A DNA stretch of 64,000 nt, from positions 20,024 through 84,023 of the forward strand of contig OENT01000701.1 of the NCBI GenBank assembly GCA_900239685.1. The letters are read 5' to 3'. The stretch comes from Rotaria macrura (taxonomy: Eukaryota > Rotifera > Eurotatoria > Philodinida > Philodinidae). Below are positions 26,884-40,100 of this stretch, in pieces. A program made the translations under genes and the position numbers. Below the pieces are notes generated by a model. The model was not told the DNA's origin and searched no databases. It saw nothing but the letters and a program-made list of their open reading frames with translations. The stretch's first letter is position 1; the number at the start of each line of letters is the position of its first letter.

Positions 26884-27180
26884 TCACTTTGATGGGCAAC
26901 ATCCGCCAGTAGACTGTCCCGGTGGAACGATGCATTGATATCCCGGTAGACAGGAACCAATTGAGTTTTGTTGACAAGATTGAATGACCGGAAAATTCGG
27001 TGCGTTTGGACATGAGCTCATTTTACAATCGCATGTCGGGCAACCATTCGAATCCAGAACAAGTCCTAATGGACATGGAAGATTACAGTTTGAAAGTACT
27101 GGACAAGGATTTTCGCATGAAGTCTTGTCGACGAATAAATAAATTAATGCACAAAGAAGCAAAATTGTCAGTCGATTCAT
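26884..27180 (-). CDS. Small secreted Cys-rich protein, antistasin-like plus lustrin-type domain
   Basis: This is a single-exon gene of 98 aa. Residues 1-22 (MNRLTILLLCALIYLF...) form a signal peptide ending near Ser-Cys-Glu. Residues 26-52 fit the antistasin-like pattern, ending in GCPTCDC. Residues 57-95 have the spacing of a lustrin-type Cys module (CPNAP..., CLPGYQC, GGCCP). Antistasin-like domains in leeches, Hydra and others inhibit serine proteases. Lustrin modules occur in secreted matrix and inhibitor proteins. A role as a secreted protease inhibitor is inferred and not shown. The start is supported by a TATA box about 50 bases upstream and the end by an AATAAA about 50 bases downstream. 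Confidence 0.85.
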   Translation of the reverse strand: MNRLTILLLCALIYLFVDKTSCENPCPVLSNCNLPCPLGLVLDSNGCPTCDCKMSSCPNAPNFPVIQSCQQNSIGSCLPGYQCIVPPGQSTGGCCPSK

Positions 27181-27226
27181 TTTCTATTGGTTTCATAAAA
27201 TAAGAAAATTTCACATTCGCTTCACC

Positions 27227-27236
27227 ATTTTATAGG
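27227..27236 (-). promoter_or_regulatory. TATA box of the antistasin-like gene
   Basis: On the minus strand this reads CCTATAAAAT, centred about 50 bases before the ATG at 27180. That would place transcription start about 20 bases before the start codon. Confidence 0.6.
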
Positions 27237-28088
27237 CAGTCGTGTTTTTCTAATTTAGTAAATGATGTTGATTCATGACATTTTGCTATTTCCGAGTTCA
27301 ATTATCATCGTCGATTAATATCAAATATTTCGGTTGTCAAAAAAAATGGAAAATGAAAAATAATCACGATGTGCGAACGAAACGTGAGACCTCGATTCAA
27401 ATAGGTTATATCTAAATAAAATATGTATCAACTGTTTTGACGTTCGAACTATTAGGGATGTAAAAGGTCAAGATAGAAGAACACAGTGAAATGGATTGGT
27501 TTCACTTTTGAAACGAATGTTGAACATGTTCAAACTTAAGAGAGAAAATAAAGGAATACAACTGAAACATATAAACATATTATTTTTTAAAAGATTTTTC
27601 ATCATTAACTTTATCGTACTATCTTGTGTCTTTGAAGATGCTGTCTATGTACAGGATTTTTAAGATCATATTGGTAAGAGAAATCAATAAAAAATTGTCT
27701 GATTTGTCCGTTTTAAACGCTGCAAGTATGAGTAAGACTTGATAAAAAGTTCTTCTTCGACTGAAGTCGGACACGGTGATAGGGGAAAAGGCGACAAGTT
27801 CAAAACGAAATCATCTATTCTATTCACCATATTCATTAAATAAGCAAGAAGTAACAGAATTTATATATCTATTACAGATATTCAATTAGAATACTTAAAT
27901 AATTAGAATTCACTAAGTTCGTAAATGCAACTATTCTGTCCTTTTAATACATGCTTTCATACTGAAGTTCAAGGCCAACAAACGAGTCCGTGGATCGTCT
28001 ACCCTCTATACTATATCACTTTCAAGTACAGAGTAGCGAGCACACAATTAACAACATGGAATATCAAGAAATGAATGATGTCGTGATT
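27237..28088. other. Intergenic, no gene seen
   Basis: AT-rich spacer between the divergent antistasin-like and beta-helix genes. No open frame or RNA gene is supported. Confidence 0.45.
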
Positions 28089-28444
28089 AGGGATGGCACT
28101 TTAACTCTATTCCTAAAGTTAACGTGAATTTACTTTTTTATATTTATCACTATCCTGACTGCTTAATTGATGCTCGCTAGGCTCACTGCAACCTATGAGA
28201 CGTAAAAGAATGATAAAATAAACTAGTTTCACTCGACTTTTAATCCCTTTAAACTTTAAGATCAAAGTATAAAGTTATTAAAAGTCGTTTTAAATTGTTT
28301 TGTTTTTCATTTATTTTTTGTCGTCTTATAGGTTGCAGAGGGACTAGCGAGCATCAATCAAGCAGTTCGGGTAGTGATAAATATCAAGAAGAAAATCCAC
28401 TTTAACTGTGAAGTTAACGCTAAGTTAAAAAGTCACACTTAGCC
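28089..28444. mobile_element. MITE-like full-length imperfect palindrome (~356 bp)
   Basis: The outer arms 28089-28202 and 28322-28444 are imperfect inverted copies; for example TTTATCACTA and GATGCTCGCTAG in the left arm recur as TAGTGATAAA and CTAGCGAGCATC in the right. Near the centre, CGACTTTTAAT (28234-28244) pairs with ATTAAAAGTCG (28277-28287), so almost the whole unit can fold. It has no open frame. I could not settle the exact tips or a target-site duplication. It lies about 220 bases upstream of the beta-helix gene start. Confidence 0.65.
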
Positions 28445-28609
28445 ATGATCGAAATCAAATATCATTAAGCAAAATAGTCATGCTAGGAAGAAAAAAACTA
28501 CTAATATTGTCCAAAAATACTCTAAACATGTAATTCTGAATAATCTAAAAAAGCGTATAATTTGTTTTTTGTTTTGATGATTATTCAGGCAGAACGGAAA
28601 ACAACACGA

Positions 28610-28617
28610 TATAAAAT
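28610..28617 (+). promoter_or_regulatory. TATA box of the beta-helix gene
   Basis: TATAAAAT lies 48 bases upstream of the ATG at 28665, the same arrangement as at the antistasin-like gene. Confidence 0.55.
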
Positions 28618-28664
28618 ACTGCAGAAAATCTGAAGTTTTCTTGTTCCTCCTGTTCACTGTTGAT

Positions 28665-31600
28665 ATGCTTTCGCTAGCAATCATACTGTTGGCATGTTCA
28701 TTGGGCAGAAGTCAAGCATTGACATATGTTGGTGGTGTGATTCTGCAGAATACTGTATGGAGCAGTACTGGTAACTCAAATCCTTATTATCTTATCAGTG
28801 ACGTTCAGGTGCCACGCAATGTCTTGTTGACTATTCAAGCAGGTGTACAAGTTCTTTATACTCAAGGAGACTTCGAAATAAATATCAAAGGATACTTGAA
28901 AGTGCAAGGAAATAGAACTAATCCAGTTGTTTTTTCTGGTGGTTTATTAACAAACGACAAATCAATGATAAATATACAATCGACTAATCTTGCACAAAGT
29001 TCGATCAGTTATGCCACGTTTACTGGACCTCAACGAGGATTACAACTGACAAGTGTCGCTGTTGGATTACCTCAAAATACGGGTACTTTAGTTATTCAAA
29101 ATACAGCGTTCACTGCAAGTACATCCATCGAAGCAAACGGTAAGGTTATTTTGTGTGTTTTTATTTCTAAAGTTGTTCTTCCGAAGTGGGAACATTAGAT
29201 AGATCTTATCATTTCTGTTCTCAGGAGTTGATCAGACATCTGAGTTCAATGCAAATGTTGAAATAGGAAAAGTATTGATTTTATAGTATGTTTTCTAGAG
29301 TATGAGTGAAATCTTCTATCACGTACTTGCATTTCATCACTGTGTCAATTGTGTTCTACAAGTCATTCTCAACATACAACTGACTTCCAACATTACTATC
29401 TTTACTGTACAAGGCGCTAGAAATCAAACCATTCCTGTCTCTTCTCGATGAATAGTATTCGAACTCAGTTTTTTTAATTCTTCACGTATTTTTGAGAGAC
29501 GCATATGTTTCTTTTCATGTTGATATGCATCATATGATAGTAGGACAGAGAAAAAATATTGATGCTTTAGATTTTTCACCAGTTTTACTGCCTTGCCGTA
29601 TCACTATCATACGACTAATATTAACAAGAATACGAGCAGTTCAATTTGAATTGCTCGAACATGTCTAACCTGGAACAATGCCAATGTCAAAATATTACCG
29701 CAAGAAATGATGTTCTTATTCGGACTTGGTCCCATATGATGATCTATTGTGATGAAACTTCTTCCCAAATCGATCATCATTCATAAAATACGAACGAGTT
29801 GATCAGTCTTGAGATATGCAGATAATTATTCACTAACAACATTCACTCTCGAGCAATCATCTGTTGCGAAACAATCCATTAAACAAAATGAAGTATCAGC
29901 GCTCATTTTTAAGATTTATTCATTGAATAAAAACCACGAATAATATCTAGAATACAACTCACGACTTCGAATCATACTGTGCTTTTACGAAATGACAAAG
30001 TTTTCCAATACACTTTGAAGTGGAAGTAGAAAACGCACAGTAGTGGTGGTTGTTGCCACGCGCAACCTGTTATCTTCTCATTGTGCACAGCACCCATGAA
30101 TTCGCAGATTCACAATTAGATATTGAAAGTAGTAAAGTTTTAAAAAGAAGAAATATCTGCTTTTTATCACTATTAAAATCTATCTCCATGATTCACAAAT
30201 ATTGATAAATCGTTCTATTTATCTCGAATAAAATCATGAACTACGGTAATTCGTTTTATTGGGATCGAAATCAGAGATCCTCGATTGAGACCAACAAAGA
30301 TTAGAGTTGAACGAAGGACTGCCCCGGAAATATATAACAGGTAGAGTGAGCGTATCATCGATTTTATGCTTAGTTTACGGATGCAAGTCATGTATAGGAA
30401 TCCTTTTCAGTCTCACAAAATTTTCCGTCAATCAATCACATTCTGAAGAAACTTTAGGAAAGTATCTCTTCTATTCTGTTTGTTGATCACACTTTTCAAT
30501 GAATTTTGTATGTTCTTTCCTATTCTCTATTATGTCTAAAGTGAACTATTAGCATGGATTCATTTTTTGTTCGAATTTTTCTTTTTTCAAATTCTTTAAA
30601 CTCAATATTTATCTTTACTCTAAAAATTCACGAATATGCAAGTGTGCTAGATTTTTAAAAAAGAATTGAATCTTGAAAATGAGTAACAAAAAGAACATCT
30701 TGATAGATATGATATTTTATCTAATTACGTTACACATAGAAGTTTTGTATTCAACTATCACAAAAAGAATCGCTCGTAATCATTTCAAATCACCATTACA
30801 AGCAAACCGATGGATTACATTAGCTAATCTCGTTGCCAATGTAAATAATGCTCGGAAAATAGTTTATTTTCCATACTAATCATTATCGAATATCGAATTT
30901 TGAACTTAAGGATTTTTCCTATTTCGAGAAAAGAATTCATTTGAAAAATATTCACTACCAACAATGAAGCACGTTCCCAACGTGCTGTGTAATTATCTAC
31001 AGTCTCTTTCTTATGACTGATGTTTGTTTTGTTTTCTGAATTCGATGACTAAAGAATGAGCTTTATATTCTATTTCTAGGAAACTATCCTTTCACAACTA
31101 CTTATCCTTTGACTCGTAGTTCACCTGCTCCCTCAATATCGTTATTGTCATCAGTTATTAATGGTTCACTGATTTCAACCAGTAGTTCTTTCAGTGAATC
31201 GATTATTGTAACAAGCAGTACTGTTCTCTATTCAACTATCCGACCAGCAGCGATCGTTGATGGCATACAGTTTGTTGGCTCGCAATTACAAAATATTACA
31301 ATTAATATTAATTATGTTCTTAATTATGTACCCGCTTTGCTTGGATTTAATGATTCAACCGTCGATAGTACAGTCGAAGTATATCCAAACTATTGGTATT
31401 TAACTCCTATCCAGGTTCGAATATTTCGAAGTGTGATTCGGGATTCATCGTTTTCAATGTCTTATCCTTCTTTTTACAATTATTATTATTACTATAATTG
31501 GGGAAATGTGAATATTCTTATGATTGAGGGCTCAACATTCAAGAATGTTTCCATTGATGCTGCCGGAATGAACTCCAATTATTACTACTACTCTTCAAGT

Positions 31601-32284
31601 ATTCCTGTAGCTACTGTAACAGTGAACAATTCCATATTTAACAATGCTACTATAAGACTTTTTGGCTACGGAACATCGGCTTCATTTCAAAATTCGACAT
31701 TTAACGGAGCCAATATCACGTATATAAATCCGTATCAATACTATTCCGCAGGATTAACTATGAAAAATATCAACTTTACCAACGGTAGTATGACTTTACC
31801 CATACCCATGGTCTACATCGCTTATTCGAATATTGGATTGATAGCACCGCCACTAGTGTTAGGTGATAACTCGGCCATCATATGCAGTACTATCTCACGT
31901 TCTTCAGCTATCGCACAAGCGAATACAACCGGACTTCAAACTACTAATACCATTATAGTTCTTTCGTCAATCAATTCCTTTGATACTGGTTTACTAGTTT
32001 CACCCACTGCTCAAAAAGCGAGTAGAATCTCAGCGTCCAATTTTGTTTCCAATAACGTTTACGATATCCAAAATCTAGGTCAATTTAATATTGACGGAAC
32101 TAACAATTGGTGGGGAGTTTCGAGCAATTCATTAATTTCAAGCAAACTTTTTGACTATTGGGATAATACCAACTACGGAGAAGTTACCTATTCTAATTTC
32201 TCCACCACAAAATTACTCGCCGAAGCTAGCTGTCCATCTTACAATGTGTACACAATTCTAACACGCACTTTATCTGGTAACTAA
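28665..32284 (+). CDS. Secreted right-handed parallel beta-helix (pectin-lyase-like) protein, two exons
   Basis: Exon 1 is 28665-29139 (donor GTAAGG) and exon 2 is 31080-32284 (acceptor TTTCTAG). They join in phase 1 at a Gly codon, giving 559 aa. Residues 1-18 (MLSLAIILLACSLGRSQA) are a signal peptide. The rest is rich in Asn, Ser, Thr and Ile with short repeating strand patterns (VLLTIQAGVQV, FTGPQRGLQL, VTVNNSIFNNATI), typical of a parallel beta-helix. NNWWG at about 500-504 is a hallmark near the end of NosD/PbH1-type helices. There are many N-glycosylation sequons. I see no polysaccharide-lyase catalytic site, so enzymatic function is open. The fold is common in bacteria, so transfer into the host lineage is possible but not shown. 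A 1.94-kb intron is out of line with the short introns nearby. An AATAAA lies at 32400. Confidence 0.82.
29140..31079 (+). other. Unusually long intron of the beta-helix gene
   Basis: It starts GTAAGG and ends TTTCTAG. It holds a second acceptor-like CTCAG at 29219-29223 followed by a short frame, but splicing there breaks the phase with the exon at 31080. Between about 29370 and 29720 short stretches look like decayed coding sequence on the plus strand (for example NIQLTSNITIFTVQGARN) interrupted by stops. The source is unknown. The length could reflect an old insertion. Confidence 0.4.
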
Positions 32285-33985
32285 GGTTAATGAACATTGT
32301 TTAACCCTAATTCGTACCGAACAATATTTTTCAAATAATCATTATTTTATAATTGACAATATTTCTTTCGCTATCTTTGAGTTTCTTTTTCATTGAATCA
32401 ATAAAGTATTTCCTTGATTTTTTTTTCACTAGAACAAAGGATTCATTCAAAGCTAGATACACGTTCAAACTCAGTAAGAGACAATTATTGTTCAACTAGA
32501 TCTACGTATACTAATATTTGACTTCATGATAGCGGATATCTACTTAATTCTGGCAGATATGTAGTCGATGAGAAGTATCTCAGTCGTTCTGATTGATTGT
32601 AACGGTCACGAACAACAATAATCCGGCTATTTTGATTCTATCATTGGGTTTAAAATCATATTCATCCTCTCAAAAAAGTCATCAACGCTGAGATTTTTAA
32701 CGTAGTTACAAATTATCAGCTTTTTGCTTATTTTATAAAGTGTGATTATCCTGTATGTGAACGAATTGAAGCACTGTCATACGTTTGAAGGAAACAACTG
32801 AAAATCTATCTAAATAATGCTTGAACAATGTATTCTGTGATACTGTATTTTGAAGTGATGGAGAAAACATTTTCAAAAACTTGACGTTATATGTATATTC
32901 GCTGAACTATAATTTAATTCAATGAAAATATATTAAAAAGAATATTTTATCATATGACAATTCTCCTTCAATAACTCGTCATATTTTCTAGATTTCTCCA
33001 CAAGAGAAATCGACAAAGAAATGGAAAGCTGAATTTTCAGCTCGTTAAACGAATTGTTGTAAGAAATATGGTTACAGTAAAGATTTGATCCGAAACGGAC
33101 GAGAGTAATCATTAGTTATTCGAAATCAAGATCTAAAAAGTCGGTCTATAAGATGAGCAGCAATCAATTGAAGTTTGTTGCTAAGAAAGAATTTCCTTTT
33201 ACCAGTTTTTTCTTTTCTTAAAACGATCCGTCTTTTGAATAAGCTCGTTTTCCTTTTTTCAACTTGTATAGAGACGGAGAAAATTGAGAAACAAAATCAT
33301 TATACACTCAAGAATGAGCAATTGTTTCAAATACAATTATTCGTACGAATGACCATGAAAAGAAAAGAACAACTAGGAATCCTATTTAATTCGAGCGAAC
33401 GTGTCAGACTTCAACGATAGACTGCTCACTAACAATTTTTTTCGTGCATGAAAAGTCTCGTTTTTCTGCTCACATGTCTATACAGAATAAGATTTTAATT
33501 GATTGCAAGACATAAAACTCAACAAGATAGAGTGAGCCCGATAGTTAAGATCAGTTGTTAATATGAGATACTCGAAGCGGTACAACATAGTGAAAATAAT
33601 GCTTCAATATGCCGAAAAAAATCAATAGCTGTTGGTAAAATACGTATAGCCAAAATATCAGTTTTATCAAAAACCTAAGATTCCGTCATCTATCAATCCA
33701 AAAGTCGTCGGGTGTATTTAAATGTGATTTCTTCATGTTTATAAGAGACATGAATAACTTTACATTTCTATGAAAGATCTTTGTTAAAACTTTTCTATAT
33801 TATCATTCCATTCGAATCATTCTTAGAAAACAAACATGATCTAGGAAATCGACATATAGTCTTTATAGTTTTTATAAGATGACAAGAACTTATGTCGCTT
33901 ATCACTACGGAATCCATGTGCTACAACCGATAACTTATCTTCACTAAGCAGACGGAGGAAAGTATTGTATTTTGATAGACTATGC
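32285..33985. other. 3' region of the beta-helix gene and intergenic spacer
   Basis: AATAAA at 32400-32405 is the likely poly(A) signal of the beta-helix gene. Beyond it the sequence is AT-rich. A plus-strand 81-codon frame at 33175-33420 has no recognisable features. Confidence 0.45.
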
Positions 33986-34116
33986 TTATTCTCCCACACT
34001 GTAATCCTTGTATTCGTCTTCCTTGCTTTGCTGACTTGCCGAAGGTCTTAATACACGAAGTCGAGGTTTGTTAGCCCATGGATTTGTTTTCTGAAGTCTG
34101 CCCGGTCCATGAATCC
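33986..34116 (-). other. Possible orphan terminal exon
   Basis: On the minus strand an acceptor-like CACAG is followed by 43 codons with balanced composition and a basic/proline character (NPWANKPRLRVLRPSASQQS), ending in an acidic tail before TAA. GC content is higher than the surroundings and the amino-acid use looks coding. No upstream exon and no close AATAAA were found. It may be the end of a decayed gene. Confidence 0.28.
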
Positions 34117-37100
34117 CTGTGATTTGTTCGCATGATCATCTTTCTAATCAACATGCTCGACAATGTAAAATCTTGAAAGTGTTTTTTACAAAGATGAGTT
34201 AATAGCAGAAAATGTTTGAACATGAATGTAATTATATATTTCGAACTCGATCTGTTCGATCAATCATCTGGGCAAATAAGCCGCACGAAATGTGTTGAGC
34301 TATACATTTTCAGATAGGCCATCAGCAAATCTTATCATTGTACAATATGGAGAAATCACAGTGGTCGCAAAGTGTGCTTGCCAGAATTTCGTTCAATTTT
34401 AAAGGAAAATGCTGAGCAGTAACTGAAGGACTTGATTCATTAAAAAATAAACATCAGTAACCGCGAGGAAAAAACGTGTGTATCTTCTACACCAAATCTG
34501 TCAACATGACTCTCCCTATCTACTTGAGTTTGCTTACGTTCTATGCGTTTCTTCCGTCTCGTTTTATGTTTTTTTTTCGTTTCTCACTGTTTCATTCTTT
34601 GTACTCGTTTTTCGTTTCGTATCCTTCCCTTATTTCTTCTCTGCTGTCTCTTTTGAAACGTGTCGCCCATCAATCTCATATTCATTTCCTTTTCTTTCTG
34701 TATCTCACACTTACCTTATTTTACCTTGCCCTTTTTCTTTCTTCGGTGTTCAGATTCACAAGCCTTTTTTCTAATCATACGTTATCTTCTTGATCTGTTA
34801 ATTAAATCAGAGGTATACTATCATTGCTTAGATACTATACAAAATCGAGAATAGCTAATAGTGACATATCACTTTACGCTTGTTCTATAAACAACCGCTG
34901 TAACACTTCTCTGTTTAGGCGTCACAATAAACATTCATGATAAAAAGAACAATCGTTTTTTCTCTGTATGTTATACTCACAAAGGATCATACATTGCTGA
35001 TTTAAAACTCTAATGCTCTTGCACGAACTCAAGAAAAACTCAAACTGTAGGCGCATGTACATCAGATATGTTTTGCTGATCGTATCCAAACAAAACGTGT
35101 TATTAAACTCATAAACAGTTCTCGAGTACGTGTGAGTTTAATGATTGTCTAACATTATACAGGTCAAGATCTAACAAATCTATCGTATGTAGGTTATTCT
35201 TATCCTCCAAGCACAAGCTTGCAACCAGCAATCAAACTTCTTACTAGAACTATTGACTGATTCCTATGAGAGAGATGCATGGAAAATAGTATTAATATAG
35301 AGAATATTTGGATGTCGTCCAGTTTTCGTTTTCGTATTTAGGTTTTTAGTGAAAAACAAAGTTCTCGTTTTTAAAATAACTTCAGAAAAATTGTAGTATA
35401 TGCCATTTATCAGTGAACATTAGATGAATTACAGAGACCAACTAACGCTTCTTCTTCTCAAATACAATTTCCTAGTCACAGAATCGTACAAAAATTTGCC
35501 ACATTTTACTCAACTTTCTATATTTGTCTAGATACTACCCCAAAAGTCATTGATCGAGTTAGAAACAAACATCTCGTTCTACTTACATCATCGAAGCTTT
35601 TTTCTTTTATTCTCTGCAAATGTAGAAAGAAGAAATGCTTTTAAGCATTCACGTTTGTGCTCAACTTATTAAACGCAAAAACGAATTCACTCTGTATTTA
35701 CGTATGCTTGAAACTATTCAACTTTCATAATCGGAAGTTCAGATATACTGAGAAATTAGATTTAAAGTTTTCTTCAATTTACTTACAAGGTGAACTTTCT
35801 TTTTCATCATTCAATAAAAGCATGCATCAATTGATATGGCGTAAGTGATTTAGCTATAATTCTTAAACAAATAAGAAAATGTTACTTTTTACTTAAGATT
35901 TCTATGTAAACGATCGTCGTCAACAAGAGAGTAAATGATTTTTTAAGATTTTCTTAAATGTCGATTGATTCACTTTGCTTTAGCTTTGATTTTGAACTTC
36001 GAAGTTTAGTAATCGCACACACATTTTTCAGTTTAGGTTAAGGTTTGTTTCGAGTGTTTGTCATATCGTGGAATAATATTCAATCATTTTTAAACATTCC
36101 ATGGACTTCATTGTCGTTTCATGAATTTCCCCTGTCAACCAGTATTCATAATTCACTTTTAAGGCAGCATTACCGGTTGGTACTAATTGAACTCATCAAC
36201 ACTCGATGAGCTTGATGACTAAAATGATGAAGATAAATCTGGCTATTCTAAAATTGAATCATTGTCATCGTTGCCGTCGGAGTTCACTTGAAATGACATT
36301 GATGAATATGTTTATTCATTTTCATATTCATCGAACAATTCAACGTAATTGCAACATATGAATCATTAGGGCTGACATAATCTTCGACATCTAATCCTTA
36401 TCGTTAAGATCAAGTGAGAAATTTGTGCATCTTTATTTCCTATATTCAATGATTGATATCACTCATGATTCAAAAAGAGTTTAGCATTCAATTTTCCTTT
36501 CTTCTCCGATGACTTATCTCTCTCTTTTACTGATTTTCTAATTTTGATTTCAACTAAGTTTGCGCTACTATTTCTTCACCAAACCAAACTAGATCTCTTG
36601 ATAGACATCATTGAAAGAAAAAAAAACGAATCAATTCTTCCTACAAGACCACGGTCCTCTAGTATGGATTTCACATTATTTTTCGAAAGAAATCTTCTAG
36701 TGAGAGAAGGGAGCGTGTTTATGTGCTAATTATTCGCACTTTATCAATGACAATGACAAGTATGTATGCTAATCATCCAATGTTATAAATACCGTTTTAT
36801 CACTGGCAAGTATCTCAATCACAGAAAAGTTCTCATCAAGGTTTTTCTATTGATAAAAAAATACTTTCATCTGACAGAACATGTTATTTCAATTTCAGAA
36901 CGAAATTCTCAACCCTATTGTAGATTAGTTGTTGGTACACAATTAGAATATTCTGGGGAGACTTTTGACTATAATATTCTCGCAGTTGGATGAATCACAA
37001 TAGAAAATTATTGAAACAATAAATTGCTTTTTACAAAAACCGATAAAAATATCACTTGAAGCCTTTTGGTCAAAAACTAAGACGCTCATAACTGCTTAGA

Positions 37101-40100
37101 ATCAGCCATAGTGTGCATGTGTTAACACGTAGAATGATTGCTTATCTTCCACTCTTAAGTATGATCGCTGTACTTATCTCGTGTATGTTGAGGTTCACGA
37201 ACTTTGACTGCTATAATAAATTGATGATGTATTCTCACCCATCTTCAAACAATTAGTTTGTTTAAAATTTTGCAAAACAATGAATCAACGGATAATAAAG
37301 AAGTTTCGATAGTGGCTAGTCGTATTCTATTATCTTATCGGTGGACAAACTTGTTTTCTAGAGTTAATTATGATTCTGTTGACGATTATATTGAAAATAA
37401 TATTCCTATTCTTCGACATATCTCTGTCGTACACATGTTTCTCTTCAGCTAATGTTCTATATGACAACTGCAAGAGAACAGAAATGTTGCATTAATACAA
37501 CTTTTAATTTGACATGACGGTGGAATACCGCAGAGAGTTTATTTTTTTTCCCACAATGGGTGGAGTTTCACGTAAAACCCCGCATCAAGAACGTTGATTG
37601 AGGGCATGCTTTGCGAAAGGTAGAAGTAATCAAGCTTTTTATAAGCAAGAAAACTCATTGGGTCTTCTATCTAACAATACTATTACAAAAAAACAACAAA
37701 ACTTTTCTTGGTAACATTCAGCTGAATATATTTTGTCGTGTAACATATCTTCAATCTATGATTGATTCGTTCGCTATTGTTTCTCTCGTATGAAATATGA
37801 ATTATTTTATAGCCACGTCAATGCTTTCATCGAAATGAGCAGCTGTATATGTAAGATGCAAAAGAATTCTTTAAGAAATCTTCCGATAAAAAGTTATGGT
37901 CATATAGTAACGGAAAAATATTCCGAAACACTTTATTCTAGAATCGTTGACAGAATTTTAAAAATATAGTGAATCGAATTTCTTCGCATAGTTCTTGAAG
38001 TAAGTTCTTTATTCTTTCTGAGAGAACAAAAAACAATCGAGTCTCTAGAATATTCTAGTACGAAACTAGATCAGATACAAAAATAGTTTAGAACTTTTTT
38101 AGTATCCTTTATATAGATATATCAAAGGAAGCTTTCATTCATTGATTTTATTATTACATTAAACTATCGAACTGATTGATTTAGTAGTTCTACAGGCTTT
38201 GAAGCACAGCATCGATTATTTCACGCATAACTTAAGATGAACTGTTTAGTTCTGCGTACATTTGACATACTAGGCACTAAGTAGAAAGTTTTCTTTATTG
38301 TATGGAATAGCGTCACTTGTAGGATTCACACGTATTATAATCTTCGACAACAATATGGAATTCTTAGAAATATTTCGAAGATTTTTTCGAAATGATCTCA
38401 GTGTTGTGATTTTAATGATACACTCGTTTTCGATGATTAAAAGAATGTACTCCATGAATCTTAGTTTTTCTTCGCTTATAGCATGTTGCAAAAGTCTCGC
38501 TGAGAAAAAAGAAGAGCAAGAAATGTAATTGTCTCAACAATGAGGAAGAATCTATCAGTATTCAAAATTAAATATAGAAGAAATTTACATATAAATAGAG
38601 AATTTTTCTTAGTTAGTTACTATCGATTTCAATAAACAATCAAATTTCATAATTCATTCATTTCAAAAAGACTAAAATAAAACCAATGTTTCTATACTGA
38701 TTTATATATTTTAGAAATAGATTTGCATTTATAACATTGATAAAGACTATTATGTTCTTAAAAAACGTCAATCCTATTTGAAATACAAGAAAATAATTAA
38801 TTAATTAAATACTCGCATTTATACTCCTTCATTAAAATAGTAAAATAAAAAATATTTTTGACAAATCACTGCTAATCTCTAATAATCCATTTAGTATCTC
38901 GAACTCGAGAAAGATTTATCTCCTATTATGATTCTATTCAATGAAAAGTATAATTCGTTTACTCTCACCATCAAAAAACAGACAATCGAACGCCCATCTA
39001 CTTATTTGTATATGAAAATTCGAACCACGATAATAAACGAATTGAACATCAATCAAGTGATCATTTATATTCTAAACGAATTCCCAATTCTATTCTATTT
39101 TTAAACAATTATTGAACAAAGGCAAAGTCGACTCATATGAATCCGTCTCATAAGATGTATAAATTATGAAGCAAAGACAGATTGTACACCTCGGTCTCGA
39201 TTTATGAGTCAAACTCATCGTCTCGAACTAAATTTAATTGTGCTTTGGCGCTAATCACTAACATGTCTCGATTGCATTCTTATGATACAATCACTCATAC
39301 AGATAAATGTAGAATATCGATAGATATGAGTAAACTTCACAATTTACAGAACTAACAACTACTATAAACAGAAAGAAATGTATGCTGTGTTGACCACGGA
39401 TAAATTTATTTCTCTTTCGTACGATTTCATTATATCTATCATTAGAATCTATACTGTTTATCTTGGACATTCTCGATGAAGCTGTATTCGAAAATTTTCA
39501 CGGCATAACTCTATAATCCTTTATCATCTCATCTATATTTCTCCTTTCCTTTCAACCGACTATTTTTATGCGTAGAGAGAGAGAGAAAGAGAGAGAACAA
39601 CATGTTTTAACATATGCGTTATCCCAGGAGTCACTTCAAAGAAAACAAAAGGTCAGACATTTCTACTATAATAATAACATATGGGCTAATTTCTTCATTA
39701 CTAATCACAGAGTGTTCATAGACATAGACAATGAGAATTCAGCACGACCATTTAATATGACTCGTCGGGCCAGCTAAACTAACTGTTCTATATTAGACTG
39801 ATTTCAAATGAGAGAATTGTTCATTAACAATGTCAAGAATAAACTAAATTTAAAAAATACATGAATGCATCTATGATTAAAATCAAAAGCAGTGCATGAA
39901 TTGTATAAAGGCGATTGAAGTTTAAGCTACAGTTTGATACAATATGCTTTTTGTTTTTAAAAATTCACTGACATACTCTGTTTACATAAAGCATCAATTA
40001 AAAAAATCTACTGTCAGTACTTCTTACCATTGTCTTATCACGAGAAATTTATTATCATGATTGAAGTTTACATTTTTACTTATTTAGCAGACTTTGTGTT

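Noticed and set aside
29224..29270. Possible short second exon of the beta-helix gene after CTCAG at 29223
   Set aside because: Joins exon 1 in phase, but its only donor leaves phase 0 while the exon at 31080 needs phase 1, which gives an early stop.
34476..34854. Three overlapping plus-strand frames of 64-105 codons rich in Phe, Leu and Ser
   Set aside because: They lie in a pyrimidine-rich tract that lacks stops in several frames at once. No domain or splice context; composition explains them.
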